Below, piece by piece: positions 56,636 to 64,000 of a stretch of 64,000 nucleotides of DNA. The notes below the pieces were generated by a model. It saw only the letters and a program-made list of their open reading frames with translations. It searched no databases and was not told where the DNA came from. The stretch is taken from positions 52,819 to 116,818 of the forward strand of contig NZ_AYZI01000005.1 in the NCBI RefSeq assembly GCF_001436645.1, given 5' to 3'. Source of the stretch: Fructilactobacillus florum DSM 22689 = JCM 16035 (GTDB lineage Bacteria > Bacillota > Bacilli > Lactobacillales > Lactobacillaceae). Numbering within the stretch: the first letter of the stretch is position 1; every line of letters starts with the position of its first letter. The translations under genes were made by a program, and so were the position numbers.

Positions 56636-57850
56636 TTGCAGATTAAAGAGTTACCGCCAGAATTTCTTGATGCTAAGCAAGTTTTACAAAAAATTGAACA
56701 ACATGGTTATCAGGCCTATTTTGTTGGGGGATGTGTTCGAGATACGCTCTTGCATAAAGAATTGCACGATGTCGATTTGGCCACCTCGGCTTATCCTGCA
56801 GAAATCAAACAAATTTTTCCAATCACGATTGATACGGGGATTGAACATGGAACCATTACGGTACGATATGACCGGAAAAGCTTTGAAATCACTACTTTTC
56901 GTACGGAGAGTGGTTACCAAGACTATCGTCGACCAGATCAAGTGACGTTTGTTCGTTCTTTAAAAGAAGATTTACAGCGCCGTGATTTTACTATTAATGC
57001 CCTTGCAATGACAGCGACCGGAGATGTCATTGACCTATTTTCTGGATTGCGAGATCTAGACCAGCGGCTGATTAAAGCAGTTGGTGATCCCGAACAACGG
57101 TTTCAAGAAGATGCACTTCGTTTGATGCGGGCTGTCCGGTTTGGCAGTCAGCTTGATTTTTGCATTGAAAAGCAGACCTTGGTAGCAATGTATCATAAGG
57201 CTGCTTTGTTAGAGAAGATTTCAATTGAACGAATTAATGCAGAATTTAGTAAAATGATGCTTGGCCAAACCCCCATGCATGGTTTAGAACAAATGATTAA
57301 AACCAAAATTTTACAGCACATCCCGGTGTTATCGGCGTATGAGCCTCAACTGCAACAATTAATTAGTCATGTTCCAGCTGTTCGTTTGAAAACAAATGTA
57401 GAAGTTTGGACATTGCTTGCGGTTGCGCTACGGCTCAATTCAACCAAGCTTAAACATTTGCTACGAACCTGGAAAAATTCTAATCAATTGTTAAATGAAA
57501 CTGTTATTGCGACGCAGGCTGCTCAGACTATGTGCCAAAGAGAGCTCACGGCTTGGGAGCTTTATCAAACTGGTTGGGTTCTACTTCAACAAAGTGCTCA
57601 CGTGGCTTTACTTTATCGATCAACAATTTCTTTAGCTCGTTTGCAAAAGCAATATCAGAAGTTGCCAATCAAAAAACGGGGCGAATTGCATATTAATGGA
57701 AAAAGCCTACTGAAAGCAGGCTTTACTCCGGGACCGAACCTCGGCCAAGTATTGGAACAATTAGAAAAATCCGTGGTTGCAGGAGAACTACCTAATGATA
57801 CGGTAGCCTTACTTAAGGCTGCTCAGAAATTAAACCCTAAAGAAGATTGA
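56636..57850 (+). CDS. cca: CCA tRNA nucleotidyltransferase
   Basis: This class II enzyme adds or repairs the CCA end of tRNAs. The 404-residue product has the head motif YFVGGCVRDTLLHKELHDVDLATS with the catalytic DxD. RRDFTINALAM, and RFQEDALRLMRAVRF follow. The start is TTG 56636 after GGAGGGGAG; no ATG nearby keeps the conserved N-terminus. An ABC-F gene follows at 8 bp and is probably co-transcribed. Confidence 0.95.
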   Translation: MQIKELPPEFLDAKQVLQKIEQHGYQAYFVGGCVRDTLLHKELHDVDLATSAYPAEIKQIFPITIDTGIEHGTITVRYDRKSFEITTFRTESGYQDYRRPDQVTFVRSLKEDLQRRDFTINALAMTATGDVIDLFSGLRDLDQRLIKAVGDPEQRFQEDALRLMRAVRFGSQLDFCIEKQTLVAMYHKAALLEKISIERINAEFSKMMLGQTPMHGLEQMIKTKILQHIPVLSAYEPQLQQLISHVPAVRLKTNVEVWTLLAVALRLNSTKLKHLLRTWKNSNQLLNETVIATQAAQTMCQRELTAWELYQTGWVLLQQSAHVALLYRSTISLARLQKQYQKLPIKKRGELHINGKSLLKAGFTPGPNLGQVLEQLEKSVVAGELPNDTVALLKAAQKLNPKED

Positions 57851-57858
57851 GGATATTT

Positions 57859-59745
57859 ATGGCTGAAACATTAAAAGCAGTTGCTTTAACAAAAACATAC
57901 GGTGAAAAGACCCTCTTTTCCAACATCGATTTTATCATTAATGAACATGACCGAATTGGATTGATTGGTCCAAATGGAAGTGGGAAAACATCATTATTGA
58001 ATTCAATTGCGGGATTAGATGAAACTGTCACCGGAACAATTAAAACTCCCAAAAATTATCGGATTGGTTATTTGAAACAACAACCGGTGCTGGGAATGGA
58101 TTTAACGGTATTGGATGCAGTGTTAGCCGGCAAACAATCCATTTTTCAGATAATTCGTCGCTATGAGCAGACGCTCACTGCTTATAGTGAAAACCCAGGG
58201 GTGTCTGAACTAGAACAACAGTATCTAAAAGCTGAAGCACACATGAACGAGTCAGATGCTTGGAATGCTGAAAGTCGGATTAAAACAATTTTAAATCAAT
58301 TAAAGATCACAGATTTGAATCAAAGAGTTGAAACAATGTCAGGAGGACAACAAAAAAGATTGGGTTTAGCCCAGGTTTTAATTCAAGCCCCCGATTTGTT
58401 ATTACTAGATGAGCCAACCAATCATCTTGATTTTGATTCAATTGCCTGGTTAGAACAGTTTTTAGCCGGATATCACGGAGCTTTGGTGGTAATAACCCAC
58501 GATCGTTATTTTTTAGATCGGATTTCCAATCAAATCTGGTCATTGTCTCGGGGTCAGCTACAACGTTCTTCTGGTAATTATCAAGATTATGTTGCTCAGC
58601 GGGCCAAGTTATTAAACGATCAGACAGCGGCTGCTCACAAACGGCGTCGGCTTTATCAGCAAGAACTTGCTTGGATGAAGGCGGGAGCAAAAGCTCGGTC
58701 AACTAAACAAAATGCTAGAATTGAACGATTTAATGATCTAAAACAGCAAGTCCAAAATGAACCAACAGCCACCCAGGAACTCAATATTGAACTTGGACAA
58801 GCTAGACTGGGAAAGCAGGTGTTAGAATTTAAAGACGTCGATTTGACCATTGCTGGGCATCCGGTTTTGCATGACTTCAATTATTTAATTAAAAATGGTG
58901 ATCGAATCGGAATCAGTGGTCAAAACGGTGCCGGGAAAACTACTTTTCTCAAGGCAATTATGCAGCAATTACCCCTACAGCATGGCCAAATTATAGTGGG
59001 GGAAACAGTTAAATTTGGTTATTATTCCCAACAGATGGAGCCGTTTCCACAAGATCAGCGAGTAATTACTTATTTGACGAAAATTGCCCAACAAGTTCCT
59101 AATAATGAGGGTGAACAAATTAGTGTAACTAATTTGTTAGAGGAATTTTTGTTTCCAAAAGAGATGCATGGAACAATGATTCGCAAGCTGTCAGGGGGCG
59201 AACAACGTCGTTTATATCTGCTTAAAATCCTAATGGAGCAGCCCAATGTCTTGCTATTAGATGAACCAACCAATAACCTTGATATTGAAACGTTAACGGT
59301 ACTTGAAAATTATCTGGCTAACTTTTCCGGAACGGTCTTAATTGTTTCTCATGATCGCTACTTTCTCGATAAAACTGCCGATCAGTTGTTATTGTTTAAT
59401 GGTGATGGGCAATTAACGCAATTTACTGGCCGGTTTAGTGATTACTTGCAGCAAACCGCTGTTGTAAAAGATGCACCAACTAACAAAAAAACTAAGCCGA
59501 TTAGTTCGAAACAAGTAACCAAAAAAACAAAATTAACCTACGGCGAGCAATTAGAATGGAATAAAATCGAAAATAAGATTGAAGAAAACGACCAGCAAGT
59601 GCAGCAGTTACAGCAAGCGATGGTAACTGCAAGCAACGATTATCAAAAACTGGCAAAATTACAACAACAGTTGGCTGATACCCAACAGCAAGGTCAACAG
59701 CTGATGGACCGATGGGAATATTTAAGTCAATTTATTAGTGATTAA
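57859..59745 (+). CDS. ABC-F family ATPase (Uup-like)
   Basis: A 628-residue soluble protein with two ABC domains and no membrane segments. Walker A motifs are GPNGSGKTS and GQNGAGKTT, signatures are MSGGQQKR and LSGGEQRR, and Walker B regions are LLLLDEPTNHLD and VLLLDEPTNNLD. A coiled C-terminal tail (QLEWNKIENKIEENDQQVQQLQ) is typical of Uup/YfmR. Family members act on ribosomes; a link to antibiotic protection is not shown for this group. ATG 57859 is preferred over the frame opening at 57847. Confidence 0.9.
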   Translation: MAETLKAVALTKTYGEKTLFSNIDFIINEHDRIGLIGPNGSGKTSLLNSIAGLDETVTGTIKTPKNYRIGYLKQQPVLGMDLTVLDAVLAGKQSIFQIIRRYEQTLTAYSENPGVSELEQQYLKAEAHMNESDAWNAESRIKTILNQLKITDLNQRVETMSGGQQKRLGLAQVLIQAPDLLLLDEPTNHLDFDSIAWLEQFLAGYHGALVVITHDRYFLDRISNQIWSLSRGQLQRSSGNYQDYVAQRAKLLNDQTAAAHKRRRLYQQELAWMKAGAKARSTKQNARIERFNDLKQQVQNEPTATQELNIELGQARLGKQVLEFKDVDLTIAGHPVLHDFNYLIKNGDRIGISGQNGAGKTTFLKAIMQQLPLQHGQIIVGETVKFGYYSQQMEPFPQDQRVITYLTKIAQQVPNNEGEQISVTNLLEEFLFPKEMHGTMIRKLSGGEQRRLYLLKILMEQPNVLLLDEPTNNLDIETLTVLENYLANFSGTVLIVSHDRYFLDKTADQLLLFNGDGQLTQFTGRFSDYLQQTAVVKDAPTNKKTKPISSKQVTKKTKLTYGEQLEWNKIENKIEENDQQVQQLQQAMVTASNDYQKLAKLQQQLADTQQQGQQLMDRWEYLSQFISD

Positions 59746-59754
59746 GGAGTAGCG

Positions 59755-60705
59755 ATGTTAGAAGAAGAGTATTTAAATTTAGCTAAATTTGTTTTAGAGC
59801 ATGGGCAGCGGAAGGATGATCGGACTAATACCGGAACTTTGAGTTATTTCGGCTATCAAATGCGTTTTGACTTGACAACTGGGTTCCCGTTATTGACCAC
59901 TAAAAGCGTCCCATTTCGTCTAATTAAGAGTGAATTGTTATGGTTTTTACACGGTGATACTAATATTAAATACCTACTACAACACAATAATCACATTTGG
60001 GATGAGTGGGCTTTTAAAAAATGGGTCACCTCAAATGAATATCATGGACCTAATATGGATGACTTTGGTCACCGAGCTGCAAAAGATGTTGAATTTAATC
60101 GAATTTATCAAACCGAAAAAGCCCGCTTTTGTGACCGTATTCTAAATGATCCTGAATTTGCTGCTAAGTATGGTGACCTTGGCTTGGTTTATGGTAGCCA
60201 ATGGCGAAATTGGAAGACATCGACTGGAAAAACTATCGATCAGCTAAAAAATGTAATTGAAACAATTAAACATCATCCTGACTCACGTCGAATGATTGTC
60301 TCAGCCTGGAATCCTGAAGATGTCGACCAAATGGCCTTACCACCTTGTCATACTCTGTTCCAGTTTTACGTTAATGACGGTAAACTTAGTTGTCAGCTAT
60401 ATCAACGCAGCGCTGACATTTTCTTAGGCGTTCCTTTTAACATTGCCAGTTATGCACTTTTAACCAATTTAATTGCTAAGGAATGTAATTTACAGGCAGG
60501 AGATTTTGTTCACACACTTGGCGATGCCCACCTATATCTAAATCATTTAGATCAAATCAAAGAGCAGCTAACAAGAAAACCGCATCCAGCACCACAACTA
60601 TGGTTAAATCCAGAAAAAAGCAGTATCTTTAGTTATGATATTGATGATATTAAAATTGAAAATTATCACCATGATAAACCGATTCATGGCACTGTCGCAG
60701 TATAA
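59755..60705 (+). CDS. thyA: thymidylate synthase
   Basis: ThyA methylates dUMP to dTMP using methylene-tetrahydrofolate. The 316-residue protein is the long form known from Lactobacillus casei, with an insertion of about 50 residues before the core. It contains the catalytic Cys in [25 protein letters not shown] and [22 protein letters not shown] precedes the ATG. It pairs with dihydrofolate reductase 12 bp downstream, which regenerates the folate used here. Confidence 0.98.
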   Translation: MLEEEYLNLAKFVLEHGQRKDDRTNTGTLSYFGYQMRFDLTTGFPLLTTKSVPFRLIKSELLWFLHGDTNIKYLLQHNNHIWDEWAFKKWVTSNEYHGPNMDDFGHRAAKDVEFNRIYQTEKARFCDRILNDPEFAAKYGDLGLVYGSQWRNWKTSTGKTIDQLKNVIETIKHHPDSRRMIVSAWNPEDVDQMALPPCHTLFQFYVNDGKLSCQLYQRSADIFLGVPFNIASYALLTNLIAKECNLQAGDFVHTLGDAHLYLNHLDQIKEQLTRKPHPAPQLWLNPEKSSIFSYDIDDIKIENYHHDKPIHGTVAV

Positions 60706-60717
60706 GGGGGGACTTCC

Positions 60718-61242
60718 ATGTTAGCTTTTATTTGGGCAGAAGCGCACAATCATGTTATTGGAAGCAAGGGTGAGCTTCCTTGGCATCTTCCGGATGATCT
60801 CCAGTTTTTTAAACGACAAACGAGCCAGCATCAAATTCTAGCTGGAGCACGAACTTATGCTAGTTTTAAACGACCACTTCCTAACCGGAAAAATCTGGTA
60901 TTAACTCACCGGAACGCCACTGAGTTTCCAGCAGAAGTTTTGGTTTTCTCGACCTTGTCGGAATTCTTGCAATATGCAAATGAATTCAAAAATGATTTGA
61001 TTTTTGTTGTGGGTGGTTCCATTATTTTCAGACAGCTTTTACCTTATACGCAGTTTTTGTATCGTACAACAATTGACGCAACGGTCCCAGGCGATACCTA
61101 TATGATTTCCATTAATTATGATGATTTTGTTAGACAGGAAGTTATCGCCGGCGCTCACAATGAGCAATTTCCTCATCAATTTGAAATCTTTGCCAGAAAA
61201 ACTGTAGCGAAAGGATCTCCTGATGCAAACAAGTTTTTATGA
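60718..61242 (+). CDS. dfrA: dihydrofolate reductase
   Basis: The chromosomal, housekeeping enzyme reduces dihydrofolate to tetrahydrofolate with NADPH. The 174-residue protein shows FIWAEAHNHVIGSKGELPWHLPDDL (substrate and Met20-type loop) and LAGARTYASF. FVVGGSIIFRQLL and TTIDATVPGDTY are further family motifs. A GGGGGG ribosome-binding site precedes ATG 60718. It is coupled to thyA, and its 3' end overlaps yozE by 20 bp. Confidence 0.96.
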   Translation: MLAFIWAEAHNHVIGSKGELPWHLPDDLQFFKRQTSQHQILAGARTYASFKRPLPNRKNLVLTHRNATEFPAEVLVFSTLSEFLQYANEFKNDLIFVVGGSIIFRQLLPYTQFLYRTTIDATVPGDTYMISINYDDFVRQEVIAGAHNEQFPHQFEIFARKTVAKGSPDANKFL

Positions 61243-61444
61243 TTATTTAATGACGCGCAGAAATCCTCTTGATCATGGAGCGGTAGCTGAATTTGCAAAT
61301 AATGCCTTCTTTGATCAATCATTTCCTAAACACACTAATGACTTTGCGACACTTTCACAATATTTAGAAGAAAATGCTGGTTATTTGCCAACCATGACCA
61401 TTTTTGATGCTGCTTGGCAACAATATTTGGCAGCAATGAACTAA
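61223..61444 (+). CDS. yozE: YozE-family SAM-like protein (UPF0346)
   Basis: A 73-residue acidic helical protein with SFYDYLMTRRNPLDHG, VAEFANNAFFDQSFPKHTNDF and NAGYLPTMTIFDAAWQQY, all features of the YozE sterile-alpha-motif-like family. Function is unknown. It begins inside dfrA and precedes rbgA by 15 bp. Confidence 0.88.
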   Translation: MQTSFYDYLMTRRNPLDHGAVAEFANNAFFDQSFPKHTNDFATLSQYLEENAGYLPTMTIFDAAWQQYLAAMN

Positions 61445-61459
61445 AGAAGGAGCATTCAA

Positions 61460-62329
61460 TTGCAAACGAACATCCAATGGTTTCCTGGACACATGGCAAA
61501 GGCCATTCGTCAATTTGAAGAAAATATTAAAGTAGTTGATGTGGTCTTTGAAATCTTAGACGCGCGAATTCCAATCAGTTCGATTAATCCAGAAATAACA
61601 CGAATTAGTAGAAATAAGCCCCGTCTCCTAATCTTGACTAAAGCAGATCTAGCCGATCATCAGCTAACTAAACAATGGCTATTATGGTTTCAAAAACAGG
61701 GGCAAGCGGCAATCACCATTGATGCTAAAACTCCTGGGGTACAAAAAAAAGTTGAGCAGGCAGCGAAACGCTTACTTGCTAACAAACTATCGCAACAACA
61801 AGCAAAGGGATTTAGTCCCCAAAAAATCAAAGCCATTTGTGTTGGTGTGCCTAACGTTGGGAAGTCAACGTTACTAAATCAACTAATTAATCGGCGATCG
61901 GCTCCAGTTGGAAATCGACCAGGGGTTACTAAAGGACAACAGTGGCTGACTGGCAATGGTCGCTTAGAGTTATTAGATACGCCTGGAATTTTATGGCCGA
62001 AATTTGCAGATCAGCGGGTGGCCGAAAAGTTGGCTTTAACTGGAGCGATTCGTGAGCGAGCTTATCACAGCGATGATGTGGCTCTCTTTGCAATACAATT
62101 TTTTAAACAAACTTCTCCAAGTGCTTTGTTGCAGCGATATCATTTGGATGTTTCCGAACTAGAATTAGCTAATCCAGAACTTTTGTTGACGATCACGGCT
62201 AAATTAGGTATGAAAGATGATTATGACCGAGCTGCTGATCGAATCATTACGGATGTTCGCAAGGGAAAATTGGGTCCTTTTACCCTTGATAATCCTTACG
62301 ATTCAGAATTAACTGGAGCTACTGATTGA
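61460..62329 (+). CDS. rbgA: ribosome biogenesis GTPase RbgA (YlqF)
   Basis: RbgA is a circularly permuted GTPase needed for late 50S assembly. The 289-residue product starts IQWFPGHMAKAIRQFEENI and has G4 LTKADL ahead of G1 GVPNVGKST (near residue 129). G3 DTPGILWP and an RNA-binding C-terminal domain follow. The start is TTG 61460, 7 bp after AAGGAG. It shares one base with rnhB (TGATG), so the pair is probably translationally coupled. Confidence 0.96.
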   Translation: MQTNIQWFPGHMAKAIRQFEENIKVVDVVFEILDARIPISSINPEITRISRNKPRLLILTKADLADHQLTKQWLLWFQKQGQAAITIDAKTPGVQKKVEQAAKRLLANKLSQQQAKGFSPQKIKAICVGVPNVGKSTLLNQLINRRSAPVGNRPGVTKGQQWLTGNGRLELLDTPGILWPKFADQRVAEKLALTGAIRERAYHSDDVALFAIQFFKQTSPSALLQRYHLDVSELELANPELLLTITAKLGMKDDYDRAADRIITDVRKGKLGPFTLDNPYDSELTGATD

Positions 62330-63087
62330 TGAAAGTTAGTGAAATTAAGCAACGGCTACAACAGGTAACCATGCTTACCAGCCCATTTTTACAAGCAATG
62401 GAGACTGATGACCGACAGGGAGTGCAGCAAGCTGTTCGACAAACAAGGCGGCGCCTCCTTGCAGAGCAGCAGTTACAAGAAGATTTTCAGAAAAGATTTC
62501 ATTATGAAAAACAGTTCTGGGAAATGGGACAACTAGTTGCTGGGATTGATGAAGTCGGGCGGGGACCGCTTGCCGGTCCCGTCGTTGCGGCGGCTGTGAT
62601 TTTACCGCATGATTTTGCTGTGCTGTCAGTCAACGATTCAAAGCAATTAAGTGATCATAAACGTCGCAAGTTGGTTCCACTAATCAAACAACAGGCAATT
62701 AGTTATTCCTCGGCAGTCGTTTCTTCCGAAATAATTGATCAGCTAAACATCTATGAAGCTACCCGCTTGGCAATGAAAAAAGCGGTTTTAGGGTTGCTGC
62801 CAAAACCCAACCATCTTCTAGTTGATGCAATGACCATTGATCTTCCCATTACACAAACGAAAATCATCAAAGGCGATACAAAGTCTAATAGCATCGCTGC
62901 TGCTAGTATTATTGCTAAAGTTACTCGGGATGATTTAATGATTGCTTATGATCAAAAGTTTCCTGGCTATGGTTTTGCACACAATGATGGTTACGGGACG
63001 CAGGCGCACTTAACTGCGATGAACCGGTTGGGAATTACCCCGATTCATCGGCGAAGTTTTGCACCGGTGAAAAAATTATTGGGTTAA
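62329..63087 (+). CDS. rnhB: ribonuclease HII
   Basis: RNase HII removes ribonucleotides from DNA and RNA primers. The 252-residue protein has an N-terminal extension of about 65 residues typical of Firmicutes, then GIDEVGRGPLAGPVVAAAV with the first catalytic Asp and Glu near residue 72. LLVDAMTID and SIAAASIIAKVTRD follow. ATG 62329 overlaps the rbgA stop. dprA follows after 31 bp. Confidence 0.96.
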   Translation: MKVSEIKQRLQQVTMLTSPFLQAMETDDRQGVQQAVRQTRRRLLAEQQLQEDFQKRFHYEKQFWEMGQLVAGIDEVGRGPLAGPVVAAAVILPHDFAVLSVNDSKQLSDHKRRKLVPLIKQQAISYSSAVVSSEIIDQLNIYEATRLAMKKAVLGLLPKPNHLLVDAMTIDLPITQTKIIKGDTKSNSIAAASIIAKVTRDDLMIAYDQKFPGYGFAHNDGYGTQAHLTAMNRLGITPIHRRSFAPVKKLLG

Positions 63088-63118
63088 AATCGTACTTGTC
63101 TAAAAGGCGGTTTTTACA

Positions 63119-64000
63119 ATGTTAATTCGAGATGAGATTTTACTTCGCATTAAATTATGTCCAGGTATTGGTTTGCGCGGGGAACAGTTAACGCTAGCGT
63201 GGTTACAAACAGCAGAATCAGCAACCTTTTCAAACTGGGATTTAGTTTTGGAACACATCATAAAAATTCTGCAGGCAGCTCGCCTTAAATCAGAACGATT
63301 TCAAACAGCTTTTTTTGCAACAAAAACTATTAAAGAATGGGAAGAACAGCGTTTACAAGGGTGGATTTCGATTCTTAGTCCCAAATATCCAGCACAGCTA
63401 CGTGAGATTTATCAACCACCAATTATTCTTTTTTATCAAGGGAAGCTCGATTTATTGAAGAAAGCTCCGTGTCTCGGGATTGTTGGCGCAAGAAACTGTT
63501 CAAATTATGCGGTCGCTGCAATGAAAAAAACACTGGATCAGCGTGTTACTAGCCAATATGTGATTGTTTCTGGGCTTGCAGCTGGAGTAGATACTCTTGG
63601 GCACCAACTAGCTCTGGCTTTTCGTGGACAAACGATTGCAGTGCTTGGAACTGGATTAAATCGGTTTTATCCAGCTGCAAATCAGAGCTTACAGCAACAA
63701 TTAGCCAGCAATCAGCTGGTGATTTCGGAATACGGTAGGGGGCAAGGTCCTTTACCCTTTCATTTTGTAGAACGTAACCGAATTATTGCTGGTTTATGTC
63801 AAAAACTTTTAGTAGTTGAAGCACGACAAAAATCTGGAAGTTTAATCACAGCTAGTCTAGCCTTACAAAATGGACGTGATGTTTTGGCAATTCCAGGCGC
63901 CATTACCAACCACGCCTCGGTTGGATGTAATGAGCTGATTGCTGCTGGAGCCCAGCCCTGTTTGACAACGGCCGATTTATTAGGACGAGTCGTTATTTGA
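63119..64000 (+). CDS. dprA: DNA-processing protein DprA
   Basis: DprA loads RecA on single strands entering by transformation. The 293-residue protein has the Rossmann-like DprA fold with LGIVGARNCSNYA, VIVSGLAAGVDTLGH, IAVLGTGLNRFYP, HFVERNRIIAGL and EARQKSGSLITASLA. The stop TGA is the last three bases of the window, so it is complete. No C-terminal winged-helix domain is present, giving a short DprA. Its presence alone does not show competence. AAGGCGG precedes the ATG. Confidence 0.95.
   Translation: MLIRDEILLRIKLCPGIGLRGEQLTLAWLQTAESATFSNWDLVLEHIIKILQAARLKSERFQTAFFATKTIKEWEEQRLQGWISILSPKYPAQLREIYQPPIILFYQGKLDLLKKAPCLGIVGARNCSNYAVAAMKKTLDQRVTSQYVIVSGLAAGVDTLGHQLALAFRGQTIAVLGTGLNRFYPAANQSLQQQLASNQLVISEYGRGQGPLPFHFVERNRIIAGLCQKLLVVEARQKSGSLITASLALQNGRDVLAIPGAITNHASVGCNELIAAGAQPCLTTADLLGRVVI

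Noticed and set aside
58307..58702. 131-codon reverse-strand open frame opposite the ABC-F gene
   Set aside because: Antisense shadow within conserved ABC domains; no ribosome-binding site.

Overview
This window is a gene-dense stretch of core chromosome from a low-GC Gram-positive bacterium of the family Lactobacillaceae. The evidence is the gene order (infB-rbfA-truB-ribF, hrcA-grpE-dnaK-dnaJ-lepA, phoH-ybeY-dgkA-era-recO-glyQS-dnaG-rpoD, xerD-ribT-scpAB-rluB-ribU-recQ-cmk-rpsA-der-hup, rbgA-rnhB-dprA), the long 316-residue type of thymidylate synthase, and T-box and CIRCE regulation. The phosphofructokinase gene that usually sits between dnaE and pyk in homofermentative relatives is missing. 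This suggests, without proving it, an obligately heterofermentative lactobacillus. The species cannot be named from the sequence alone.

Layout. 1-4.7 kb: end of ylxQ, then infB, rbfA, truB and ribF (translation initiation, ribosome maturation, tRNA pseudouridylation, FAD synthesis). 4.7-9.6 kb: heat-shock operon hrcA-grpE-dnaK-dnaJ behind one CIRCE operator, with a strong terminator between dnaK and dnaJ. 9.6-13.7 kb: lepA, an acetoin/diacetyl reductase, a VOC-fold protein and a small unknown protein, separated by the least conserved intergenic DNA of the window. 13.7-18.7 kb: prmA-rsmE, rel, dtd and a HAD phosphatase. 18.9-21.9 kb: a reverse-strand cell-wall amidase divergent from a T-box-controlled aspS; the usual partner hisS is absent. 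21.9-26.2 kb: YitT membrane protein, a CDP-glycerol glycerophosphotransferase-like protein, nfo, the reverse-strand PPDK regulator and rpsU. 26.2-36.2 kb: phoH to rpoD, with a second T-box in front of glyQS. 36.2-43.4 kb: trmK, a Nif3-like protein, a small reverse-strand membrane protein, dnaE and pyk. 43.4-55.3 kb: cvfB, xerD, ribT, scpA, scpB, rluB, ribU, a YpbB-like protein, recQ, a LysM protein, cmk, rpsA, der and hup. 55.3-64 kb: a TPR protein, cca, an ABC-F ATPase, thyA-dfrA, yozE, rbgA, rnhB and dprA.

Almost every gene serves translation, ribosome assembly, DNA replication or repair, chromosome segregation, stress response or cofactor supply. Transcription units are short and mostly end in clear intrinsic terminators. 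Many promoters carry an extended -10 (TGnTATAAT).

I saw no insertion sequence, prophage, CRISPR array, tRNA or rRNA gene, and no defence system. I did not find a clearly new biological system. The best candidates for undescribed biology are an 87-bp nested inverted-repeat element (12472-12558), the double operator-like arrangement upstream of the VOC gene (12689-12766), a 102-residue unknown protein (13327-13635), a perfect 12-bp dyad between the amidase gene and aspS (19858-19886), and the lineage-specific losses of hisS and pfkA from their usual places.
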